Origin: an uncultured Alphaproteobacteria bacterium
GTDB lineage: Bacteria > Pseudomonadota > Alphaproteobacteria > Micavibrionales > Micavibrionaceae
Assembly: GCA_934538895.1 (NCBI GenBank)
Contig: CAKTCH010000104.1
Coordinates: 1 to 5,905, forward strand
DNA: 5,905 nt
Direction of reading: 5' to 3'
Translations under genes and position numbers: made by a program
In this document: positions 1 to 5,651 of the stretch, piece by piece
Layout: every line of letters begins with the position of its first letter
Numbering within the stretch: position 1 is the stretch's first letter
The notes under the pieces: generated by a model
The model's input: the letters and a program-made list of their open reading frames with translations, nothing else
What the model was told of the DNA's origin: nothing
Database searches by the model: none

Positions 1-2
1 AG

Positions 3-86
3 CGTTTTCATTTTACCGTTTCCCGGCTTGACTGGCTGGCGGCGTTGTGCGTTGCGGCCATCCAACACGGAGGTTTCGATCTATGA
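3..86 (+). CDS. Possible C-terminal end of an upstream gene (partial, unrecognised)
   Basis: The third forward frame is open from the window edge and closes at a TGA (84-86) that overlaps the ATG of the SUKH gene as ATGA, a layout typical of translationally coupled genes. The 27 visible residues end in AAIQHGGFDL and match no family I recognise. Genes directly upstream of SUKH immunity proteins are often toxins, so this could be the tail of one, but that is inference from position only. The first frame is also open here, so the stretch may equally be non-coding. Confidence 0.22.
   Translation, partial: RFHFTVSRLDWLAALCVAAIQHGGFDL
69..73 (+). promoter_or_regulatory. Ribosome binding site of the SUKH gene
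   Basis: A perfect GGAGG lies nine bases before the ATG at 83. It decides the start: the in-frame upstream ATG at 47 would add twelve residues (MRCGHPTRRFRS) that do not look like a SUKH N-terminus and has no comparable purine-rich site. Confidence 0.75.
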
Positions 87-556
87 AAGTAAAGCTGACA
101 AAAGGACGCTCTGCACTGCTTTCGGAGATCGAAAAACTTGAGAGTGAAATTGGCAGGGCATTGCCCCATTCGTTTCTGGAATTTATTCGCCAGTATGACG
201 GCGCTGAACCGGAAACGAATATCTTCAAGATAGGCAACGTAAACGAGTCCGGAGTGAAGGGGTTTATTCCTGTTCGTGAAGTTTCCGAGGAACGGAGAAA
301 CATTGAAAACCTCCCCCTTGCTTCCTTTCCTATCGCATGGGCCGAAGGGGGAAATTATGTTTTCATTGATGCCTTGTCTGGATCTGTCTACTTTTGGGAT
401 CATGAGCAGCCGGTTCCTCCTGTTCAGATGGCATCGGATTTTGCTGCTTTTATTGAAATGCTTGAACCGTTTGATCCGGGCTCGATCAGGCTTAAGCCGG
501 GCCAGGTCAAAAGTGCATGGATCGATCCCGATTTTCTGAAAAAGTTTAAACAGTAA
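83..556 (+). CDS. SUKH superfamily (SMI1/KNR4-type) protein, probable immunity protein
   Basis: This is a 157-residue soluble protein without signal peptide or membrane segment. It has the SUKH layout: an N-terminal helix (about 10-24), the hallmark LPHSFLEFIRQYDG at 27-40, a strand with FIPVREV at 61-67, the core IAWAEGGNYVFIDALSG at 84-100 followed by VYFWDHE, and a closing helix DFAAFIEML at 119-127. Bacterial SUKH proteins are mostly immunity proteins that bind and neutralise polymorphic or contact-dependent toxins, often nucleases; some have other roles. The family call is fairly firm, while the immunity role is inferred. The start at 83 is set by GGAGG and by the ATGA overlap with a possible upstream frame. 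By eye its GC content (about 47 per cent) is clearly below that of lptD, consistent with acquired cargo. Residues 135-142 (IRLKPGQV) are encoded by DNA resembling the loop of the repeat at 588-746. Confidence 0.82.
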   Translation: MKVKLTKGRSALLSEIEKLESEIGRALPHSFLEFIRQYDGAEPETNIFKIGNVNESGVKGFIPVREVSEERRNIENLPLASFPIAWAEGGNYVFIDALSGSVYFWDHEQPVPPVQMASDFAAFIEMLEPFDPGSIRLKPGQVKSAWIDPDFLKKFKQ

Positions 557-587
557 ATTTCCGTGGACTCGTTAATGATTAATGTAG

Positions 588-746
588 GAACACAACGTGC
601 ACAACGGTCGCGGCACTTTTGCACAAACTTGTCATCCCGAGCGCAGCCGAGGGATCTTATCAAGCTTAAACCGGGTCAGATCCCTCGGCTGCGCTCGGGA
701 TGACGGTATTGGCAGGATTTCGTTGTGATCGTTGTGTGCGTTGTGT
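588..746. repeat. Composite palindromic element A (period-9 family)
   Basis: The element has two layers. The core is a perfect 27-bp inverted repeat (631-657 and 678-704). Outside it lie short tandem units in inverted orientation: CACAACG at 591-597 and 600-606 on the left, and its complement CGTTGTG at 721-727, 730-736 and 739-745 on the right, all at exactly nine-base spacing. A second copy begins at 5804 in the same orientation and resembles A from its outer unit through the loop, so the repeat unit is the whole composite and not just the hairpin. It lies 31 bases after the SUKH stop and could act as a transcript-end structure. Confidence 0.85.
631..704. repeat. Core inverted repeat of element A (REPIN-like pair of arms)
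   Basis: The left arm 631-657 begins GTCATCCCGAG and ends GAGGGATCT; the right arm 678-704 is its exact reverse complement. A 20-base spacer (658-677) separates them. Each arm also contains ATCCC and GGGAT (634-638 and 651-655 in the left arm), so it can fold alone into a small hairpin as well as pair with the other arm. Dispersed GTCATCCCGAG-type palindromes are known from many bacterial genomes; the RNA could act as a terminator or stabilise a 3' end. Mobilisation by a REP-associated transposase is only an analogy, and no such gene is in the window. Confidence 0.85.
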
Positions 747-832
747 TTGAATTCTCTATTTTCTGGAATTTATGAGTTCTGAGTCTGGACATACTTAAAA
801 TTTGAAGATTTTGGTTATCTGGCGTCAAGATG

Positions 833-858
833 AGATCCCTCGCGTATGCTCGGATGAC
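833..858 (-). repeat. Solo degenerate repeat arm
   Basis: The sequence begins AGATCCCTCG and ends GCTCGGATGAC, matching the right arm of element A with one base lost at each of two places and a changed centre (CGTATG where A has GCTGCG). No partner arm is found within about 100 bases on either side. Its centre resembles that of the other family at 3639-3650, so it may be a third variant of the same superfamily or a decayed half element. Confidence 0.6.
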
Positions 859-992
859 AGGAAAGAGTGTGGGGGATATTGCATGTTAAAGCTTTTGGGT
901 CGTAATTCGAGAAACATGGGGCCGCCGGAGGTGTGTTTTTCTCTGGAAAATGATGTGGTGTCGCCTTGACGGGGACGGCCTCTGCTATCAGA

Positions 993-3533
993 ATGGCAGG
1001 GGTTTGTTTTTGTTCTCTTTTTCGGGGTTTTGTAAGTTTGCGTCTGGCGTCTGTCATGGTTGTAAGTGCTTTGCTTTGCACGGTCAGCGCCTTGCCGGTG
1101 CGGGCGCAGATGCTGACGGGCTATGCGCCTTCTTCCGGGGCGGCGGCGGAGACGAAAACGGCGGCGCTGACGAGGTCTGCCGCCACTCATCGCCCGATGC
1201 TGACCGATCCGGAGGTGCAGGTATATTCGCTGGACGCCCCGCCCGCGCAGGTGGCCGTTCCTACGGTTGTTCCCGATATTCCCGCGTTGCCGGAAGTGCC
1301 TGTGGCTTCGTACGAGGGCGCGCATCAGGTGCGCGATATTCAGCCTGACGTTATTGCCGCAGCGACGCCGGCACCGCCTTCGCTGGCGGGCACGGACGAT
1401 GCGCCGGTCGATTTCGAGGCCGACAATTTGCAGCATGACGATGCCAGCAAGACCATTACGGCCACGGGTAACGTGCAGCTGGTGCAGTCGGGCAAGATCC
1501 TGCGGGCGCAGAAGATCGTTTATGACCTGCCGAACGAGACGGCCCATGCGGAAGGCCATGTCGTTCTTTCAGACGTGAACGGCGATGTCTATTTCGCCGA
1601 TAACGTCGAACTGACCGGGCAGATGCGCGAGGGCGTGGCGCGGAAGGTGCGGGCTTATCTGGGGCAGGGCGGGCGTTTTACCGCCAGCGAGATCCAGAAG
1701 CTGGCCGACGGCTCGATGAAGCTGAAAGACGCCGCCTATACGCCGTGCGAATGCGACAATGACGATGAAGACAACCCGGCGTGGGAGATCAAGGCGAAGG
1801 ATGTCCTGTACGACAAGCCGGAAGGGCGGATCGAGTACCGCCATGCCAAATTCGAGATTTACGGCGTGCCGGTCATGTATACGCCTTACCTGTCGCACGG
1901 CGACGGGCGCGACAAGCAGAAGAGCGGCCTGCTGACGCCCAGCGCCGGGTTTAACAGCCAGCTGGGTTATCATATCACCAACCAGTATTACTGGGCGATC
2001 GGGCCGGACAAGGACGCGACCGCCGGGGTGATGCTGACCAGCAAGAGGAACCCCGTGGGGCTGCTGGAATACCGCCAGCGTTTTACCAACGCGGCGTTCC
2101 AGATCAGCGGCAGCGGCACGTCGTCGGCGCGCAAGGACCGCGTGAATGGCGTCGAGACGGCCCGGGAGGAGGAGGCGCGCGGGCACCTGTTCGCCAACGG
2201 GCTTTGGAATATCAACGATAAGTGGCGCGCCGGGGCCGATCTGGAACTGACTTCCGACGACCAGTATTTGCGCCAGTATGACTTCAGCAACGACGACGTG
2301 CTGGAAAACCAGCTTTATGTCGAGCGTTTCTCGGGCCGCCATTATGCGGTGGGGCGTGTGCTGGCGTTTCAGGACGTGCGCGTGAACGAGTATCGCCGCG
2401 ACCAGCCGGACGTGCTGCCGGAAGTAATCGCCAGTTTCACGGGCGAACCGAACGCCATGCTCGGCGGGCGCTGGAATCTGGAGGCCAATGCCTTGGGCCT
2501 GCGCCGCAGCGGCGAAGGGCAGGACATGAATCGCGGCGTGCTGACCGCCAACTGGCAGCGCAAGCTGGTATCGGACACGGGGCTTGTCAGCACGGTCGAT
2601 CTTACGGCGCGCGGCGATGTTTACAGCGTGGACGACCGCGATCTGGCCGCCACGACGCCGGGTTTGGATCAGGACGATACCGAGACGCGGTTTTTCCCGC
2701 AGGCGCATATCGTGACGTCTTATCCCGTGGCCAGGCCATTTGAAAAAATGCAGATGGTGATCGAGCCGATGGCGGCCCTGACTATCGCCTCGAACATCAA
2801 TGCGGAAGACGCGGCGATTCCGAACGAGGACAGCGAGGACGCGCAGATCGACGCGCTGAACCTTTTCAATCCGACGCGCTTTCCCGGCAAGGACAGGATC
2901 GAGGACGATTCACGCGTGACATACGGCCTGCGTACGGGTTTCTACGGTTACGGGGGCAGTTATCTGGATGTGTTCGCGGGGCAAAGCTATCGTCTGGACA
3001 AGGACGACAATCCGTTCCCGCGCGGCTCCGGCCTCGATCGTCAGACGTCGGATGTGGTGGGCCAGATTGCCGGTTCCTATGATGGCCGTTATGGCGTGAA
3101 TTACCGCTTTCAGCTCGACTCGAACGATTTTTCGTCGCAGCGTCATGAGTTCGACGGCTATGCGAACTGGAACAGGCTTTCTTTAAGTTCGCGTTACCTC
3201 TATGCGACTTCGCTGGAAGACACGATCATCGACGAGGCGCGCGAGCAGATCGAGGGTGTGGCCTCGATCGACCTGACGCGTGAATGGCGTTTCAATACCG
3301 GGGCGCTTTACGATCTGGGGCAGGACCCCGGCTTGCGCAAGGCGGCTGTCGGGCTTGATTTCATGGGGTGCTGCATGTCGTTCTCGCTGCTGGCGGAACG
3401 CAACCTGACGACGGACAGCTCAGGCGATAACGGCACGGAGATCAAATTCCGCATTGGGCTCGATCATCTGGGGCAGATTGAATCGAGCAGTTCCAGTTAC
3501 TGGAATAACCGGCGGATGACGGCGGTGAAGTAA
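993..3533 (+). CDS. lptD: LPS-assembly protein LptD (OstA/Imp), outer-membrane beta-barrel
   Basis: LptD is the outer-membrane translocon that, with the lipoprotein LptE, places LPS in the outer leaflet. From the ATG at 993 the protein has 846 residues, close to the family norm. Residues 1-38 form a signal peptide ending LPVRA|Q. Residues 39-137 are a Pro/Ala-rich linker. The LptA-like OstA_N domain starts at PVDFEADNL (138) and runs to about 250 with beta-rich repeats. The GVPVMYTPYLSHG and SGLLTP motifs (about 291-315) open the C-terminal barrel, which fills the remainder. Cysteines C252 and C254 (PCEC) and C793-C794 (GCC) match the known pattern in which N-terminal and C-terminal cysteines form the disulfides needed for LptD maturation. 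The start is uncertain: TTG at 966 adds nine residues, ATG at 1056 would shorten the signal peptide, and none has a clear ribosome binding site. No surA, pdxA, ksgA, lptF or lptG gene lies next to it. Confidence 0.95.
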   Translation: MAGVCFCSLFRGFVSLRLASVMVVSALLCTVSALPVRAQMLTGYAPSSGAAAETKTAALTRSAATHRPMLTDPEVQVYSLDAPPAQVAVPTVVPDIPALPEVPVASYEGAHQVRDIQPDVIAAATPAPPSLAGTDDAPVDFEADNLQHDDASKTITATGNVQLVQSGKILRAQKIVYDLPNETAHAEGHVVLSDVNGDVYFADNVELTGQMREGVARKVRAYLGQGGRFTASEIQKLADGSMKLKDAAYTPCECDNDDEDNPAWEIKAKDVLYDKPEGRIEYRHAKFEIYGVPVMYTPYLSHGDGRDKQKSGLLTPSAGFNSQLGYHITNQYYWAIGPDKDATAGVMLTSKRNPVGLLEYRQRFTNAAFQISGSGTSSARKDRVNGVETAREEEARGHLFANGLWNINDKWRAGADLELTSDDQYLRQYDFSNDDVLENQLYVERFSGRHYAVGRVLAFQDVRVNEYRRDQPDVLPEVIASFTGEPNAMLGGRWNLEANALGLRRSGEGQDMNRGVLTANWQRKLVSDTGLVSTVDLTARGDVYSVDDRDLAATTPGLDQDDTETRFFPQAHIVTSYPVARPFEKMQMVIEPMAALTIASNINAEDAAIPNEDSEDAQIDALNLFNPTRFPGKDRIEDDSRVTYGLRTGFYGYGGSYLDVFAGQSYRLDKDDNPFPRGSGLDRQTSDVVGQIAGSYDGRYGVNYRFQLDSNDFSSQRHEFDGYANWNRLSLSSRYLYATSLEDTIIDEAREQIEGVASIDLTREWRFNTGALYDLGQDPGLRKAAVGLDFMGCCMSFSLLAERNLTTDSSGDNGTEIKFRIGLDHLGQIESSSSSYWNNRRMTAVK

Positions 3534-3697
3534 ACGGTAATCAGTAATCAGTTATCAGTAATCAGAATCGTCATTGCGAGGGGCGTAGCCCCGAAGCAAT
3601 CCAGAGATGGTGCTAGCCGGGTAAATTTCTGGATTGCTTCGCTATGCTCGCAATGACGCGCTTTTCTGATTACCGATCACCGATTACCGATTACCGG
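3534..3697. repeat. Composite palindromic element (period-7 family), between convergent genes
   Basis: The outer arms are imperfect inverted repeats, 3534-3567 and 3664-3697, matching at 29 of 34 positions. Each is a tandem array of seven-base units: TAATCAG, TAATCAG, TTATCAG, TAATCAG on the left (3538-3565), and CTGATTA, CCGATCA, CCGATTA, CCGATTA on the right (3666-3693). They enclose an inner inverted repeat (3569-3658). The element starts at the base after the lptD stop and includes the stop and last four codons of the convergent gene. It probably serves as a two-way transcript-end structure. The overall length (164 bases) and plan match element A, but the sequences differ. Confidence 0.85.
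3569..3658. repeat. Core inverted repeat of the period-7 element
   Basis: The left arm 3569-3605 begins CGTCATTGCGAG and ends GAAGCAATCCAGA. The right arm 3628-3658 is its reverse complement apart from the centre, where the left arm is six bases longer and carries a small perfect hairpin, GGGGC-GTA-GCCCC (3580-3592). Each arm also pairs internally, ATTGC with GCAAT. GTCATTGCGAG...GAAGCAATCC palindromes are a recurrent dispersed repeat type in bacterial genomes. No T-run follows the hairpin on either strand, so it is not a classic intrinsic terminator. Confidence 0.85.
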
Positions 3698-4883
3698 TAT
3701 CTCCTGCTGCTATCGAGGGGTTGAGGCTGAAGATCTGGCGTTGCGTGACGCCGTTGACGATTTTGCGGCCTGCGACTTTGCCTTGCAGATCGTGGGTGGG
3801 GCCTTCGATTTCCAGCGTGAAAGAATCGTACTGATCTTTTTTGAGATCGTTTTTGATGCGTCCGATATTGCCTTCGGTCATCAGCAGCGACATGAGCGTT
3901 TCCTGCAATACCGGGCTGGTTTCGGCCTGTGTGCGCAGTTCCGTCAGCACGGCGAGCAGATCGTCGAGCGTGGCGGTTTCTATGGTGGCTTGCAGGCGGA
4001 TTTCGGTTTTACGGGCTTCCAGTTCCAGCAGCAGCGTGGCCGACTGGAAACCGCCCAGTTCGCCCCAGATAATGGCGTGGGGCGTGGTGAGCGGGCCGTC
4101 GAGCGTCAGGCTGACATTGTGCAGTTTCAGGTTGCCGCGGGCGATCTGCCCGGCCTGCATTTGCCCCGAAAGGGTGGGGACGGGCGATTGATCGCCGGTT
4201 TCCAGCGCCAGCCAGCCGCTGGCGCGCGTAATGTTGAGGTGGTCGAGATTCAGGCGCGCCTCGCGGATTTCGCTTTCCAGACTCAGGCCCTGACCTGCCT
4301 GCCACGATCCTTTGATCTGGCTGTCGATAATCAGCTGGTGCTGGGTGCCTGTCAGGCGGGCGCTGAAAAGCTGCTGTCCCGGGTCGTCGGGGTGGCGGGC
4401 GGATTCGCCTTCCAGTTCCAGCCGGATAGCACCCGCGGGCGTGTCGAGGTCGATGATGCTTTTGTTCAGGATAACGCGTTGCAGACTGGAAAGGCCCGCA
4501 TCCGGAAGGGCGCGCGGGAAGGACCAGCCAGCGAAGCCCAGCCCCTGTTCCTCGTTCCATTCGCCGGTGAGTTGCAGGTTATCGATTTTTATGCGTGAGG
4601 GGCCGCCGAAAAAAGGGAAGAGCATATTTCCCGCCGCGGTCAGTTCCCCGATCATGCTGAAACCGTCGGGGTCGAGCGCTATACCCGTCGCGGCGACTTT
4701 GCCGGGGCGGGTGGCGATATTCTCGGCGTGGCTGTAGGAAAAGCCTGCGGATTGCAACGTCTTGCCGATGCGGTTACCGCCGGAGGGCATGATGTTGATG
4801 ACCAGCGCGCAGAGCAGCAGCAGGACGGCGATCGTTCCGGTTTTGACCTTGAAGTCGAACATGTTCCAAAGGCGCGTCAGCAT
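3684..4883 (-). CDS. AsmA/YdbH-like membrane-anchored periplasmic protein
   Basis: From the ATG at 4883 this is a 399-residue protein. A short basic N-terminus (MLTRLWNMFDFKVK) is followed by one membrane helix at about 16-32 (GTIAVLLLLCALVINIM). The rest is a long periplasmic region made mostly of alternating short strands, such as SRIKIDNLQLTGEW, GAIRLELEGES and ARLNLDHLNITRASGWLALE. That pattern is typical of AsmA, YdbH or DUF2125-like proteins, which form elongated beta-structures and are linked to lipid transfer between inner and outer membranes or to outer-membrane biogenesis. I cannot assign it to one subfamily, and the function is inferred. A longer frame exists from GTG 4973 and ATG 4970, overlapping the stop of the upstream lipoprotein gene, but an intrinsic terminator (4923-4949) lies inside that extension, so I prefer 4883; ATG 4862 is another option. 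The last residues TGNR and the stop come from the repeat at 3534-3697. Confidence 0.78.
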   Translation of the reverse strand: MLTRLWNMFDFKVKTGTIAVLLLLCALVINIMPSGGNRIGKTLQSAGFSYSHAENIATRPGKVAATGIALDPDGFSMIGELTAAGNMLFPFFGGPSRIKIDNLQLTGEWNEEQGLGFAGWSFPRALPDAGLSSLQRVILNKSIIDLDTPAGAIRLELEGESARHPDDPGQQLFSARLTGTQHQLIIDSQIKGSWQAGQGLSLESEIREARLNLDHLNITRASGWLALETGDQSPVPTLSGQMQAGQIARGNLKLHNVSLTLDGPLTTPHAIIWGELGGFQSATLLLELEARKTEIRLQATIETATLDDLLAVLTELRTQAETSPVLQETLMSLLMTEGNIGRIKNDLKKDQYDSFTLEIEGPTHDLQGKVAGRKIVNGVTQRQIFSLNPSIAAGDTGNR

Positions 4884-4892
4884 GGCGGGGAG

Positions 4893-4920
4893 ATTATCCT
4901 GTCGAGGCGATTTCAGGCAA
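4893..4920 (-). promoter_or_regulatory. Possible promoter of the AsmA-like gene
   Basis: On the minus strand TTGCCT (4920-4915) and GATAAT (4898-4893) are separated by 16 bases. The -10 ends nine bases before the ATG at 4883, so transcription would begin only a few bases before the start codon. That leaderless or near-leaderless message would agree with the lack of a clear ribosome binding site. It sits just past the terminator of the preceding gene, where a new promoter would be needed. Short promoter matches occur by chance. Confidence 0.35.
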
Positions 4921-4922
4921 AG

Positions 4923-4949
4923 AAAAAGCGCCGGGGAGGCGCTTTTTTT
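4923..4949 (-). terminator. Intrinsic terminator of the lipoprotein gene
   Basis: Read on the minus strand, a GC stem GCGCC/GGCGC (4942-4938 with 4932-4928) closes a five-base loop and is followed by TTTTTCTTT. A-runs on the 5' side extend the stem by pairing with the T-run. It begins 20 bases after the stop of the lipoprotein gene, the expected place. The plus strand also has a run of seven T after the stem, so it could work in both directions, although no plus-strand gene reads into it. Confidence 0.8.
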
Positions 4950-4969
4950 CAGAAATCGTCTTGCACACA

Positions 4970-5641
4970 TCACCGCCTAAGAACAGCTGCCTCGCAGCGT
5001 TGCAATGCTTCGGGGTAAGATACCCGCGGGCCGGCAGAATAGGATCCGTTCCCTCCGCGTACCTGGTATCTATTACCGGCTGTCTCGGCTTTTATACATG
5101 CGTCGATGCGTCTATCTTCTGTGCGGCCATCGCGCGCTCCAATCTGTCTTGCATAGCGGTCTTCAAGCTTCTGCGTTCTTTGCCACTCCTTATATGCCAT
5201 TTGCTGGTTACAATCTGCTTCCAGCCGGTCGATCTGCGGCGTGCTGATAGTATTGTAGACTCCTCTGCCCACGATAGCGGCGCCAGCGCCAGCGATAGCC
5301 CCGGTGATGGAACGAGCAATATTACCATTACGGCGCGTCACGGAGCTGCCTATATTATTAGAACCTCGCGTAATACTTCTTTCAATATCGCGGTTATTTT
5401 GTGTGCGGTTTACGATGCGCTGGAGATTGCCGCAAGCATTGTAATGTACAGCAAGGGGTGCACCATACTGATCATAGCGAATACCACCACGGTCTAACTG
5501 CGTATCAATTGTGCGGGTTGCCGCGTCAGTGGAATTGTATACTGGCGTATGAGGCGTAACAGCGCAGCCTGTCAGCGCTAGTACAGATGCTGCTGCCAGA
5601 AGTTTTGCTGCTGACGTCTCAAAATCTTTTGTTAATGACAT
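4970..5641 (-). CDS. Outer-membrane lipoprotein with a glycine-zipper segment, function unknown
   Basis: This is a 223-residue protein. Residues 1-25 form a lipoprotein signal (KLLAAASVLALTG) with lipobox LTGC; C26 would be lipidated. Residue 27 is Ala, not Asp, which by the usual enterobacterial sorting rule favours the outer membrane. A polar region rich in Asn and Arg (about 70-110) precedes a short glycine-rich hydrophobic stretch, GAIAGAGAAIVGRG at 114-127, like the glycine-zipper motifs of 17-kDa-antigen-type lipoproteins. The C-terminal part (about 135-185) is charged and probably helical. Four further cysteines (70, 144, 182, 216) could form two disulfides in the periplasm. I do not recognise a specific family and assign no function. 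The start at 5641 is supported by GAGG six bases upstream. The gene has its own promoter and terminator, so it is probably monocistronic. Its base composition is more AT-rich than lptD. Confidence 0.82.
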   Translation of the reverse strand: MSLTKDFETSAAKLLAAASVLALTGCAVTPHTPVYNSTDAATRTIDTQLDRGGIRYDQYGAPLAVHYNACGNLQRIVNRTQNNRDIERSITRGSNNIGSSVTRRNGNIARSITGAIAGAGAAIVGRGVYNTISTPQIDRLEADCNQQMAYKEWQRTQKLEDRYARQIGARDGRTEDRRIDACIKAETAGNRYQVRGGNGSYSAGPRVSYPEALQRCEAAVLRR

Positions 5642-5645
5642 CTTA

Positions 5646-5651
5646 CACCTC
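5646..5651 (-). promoter_or_regulatory. Ribosome binding site of the lipoprotein gene
   Basis: GAGGTG on the minus strand, with its GAGG six bases before the ATG at 5641, is a good Shine-Dalgarno match and fixes the start. Confidence 0.7.

Larger units (their letters stand above)
557..992. other. Intergenic region with repeats upstream of lptD
   Basis: This 436-base stretch has no convincing gene. It holds composite palindrome A (588-746), a solo degenerate repeat arm (833-858) and an AT-rich stretch around 745-830. No clean promoter for lptD is visible. A 28-codon frame (ATG 883, TGA 967-969) is preceded by GGGGGA at 871-876 and could be a leader peptide, but it is too short to support as a gene. 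Confidence 0.6.

Noticed and set aside
43..56. CGTTGTGCGTTGCG, resembling the CGTTGTG units of element A
   Set aside because: Only one exact unit, with a seven-base instead of nine-base spacing and no nearby inverted arm. It is probably chance.
47..82. Extension of the SUKH gene to the ATG at 47
   Set aside because: GGAGG at 69-73 falls inside the extension and fits the ATG at 83; the added residues do not look like part of the fold.
588..746. Reading the repeats as a CRISPR array
   Set aside because: The short units are adjacent tandem copies without unique spacers of normal size, the long arms are inverted and not direct, and no cas genes are present.
825..1559. A 244-codon arginine-rich frame on the minus strand
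   Set aside because: It runs through the solo repeat arm and the N-terminal region of lptD, and has a low-complexity Arg-rich composition typical of antisense shadows.
1569..2708. A 379-codon open frame on the minus strand inside lptD
   Set aside because: It lies wholly antisense to a well-supported LptD. The translation is rich in Arg, Ala and His with no domain pattern, as expected of the shadow of a GC-rich gene.
3741..4598. A 285-codon open frame on the plus strand opposite the AsmA-like gene
   Set aside because: The product is a Phe/Gln/Arg-rich mirror of the minus-strand gene with no recognisable motifs, whereas the minus-strand protein has a clear membrane anchor and strand pattern.
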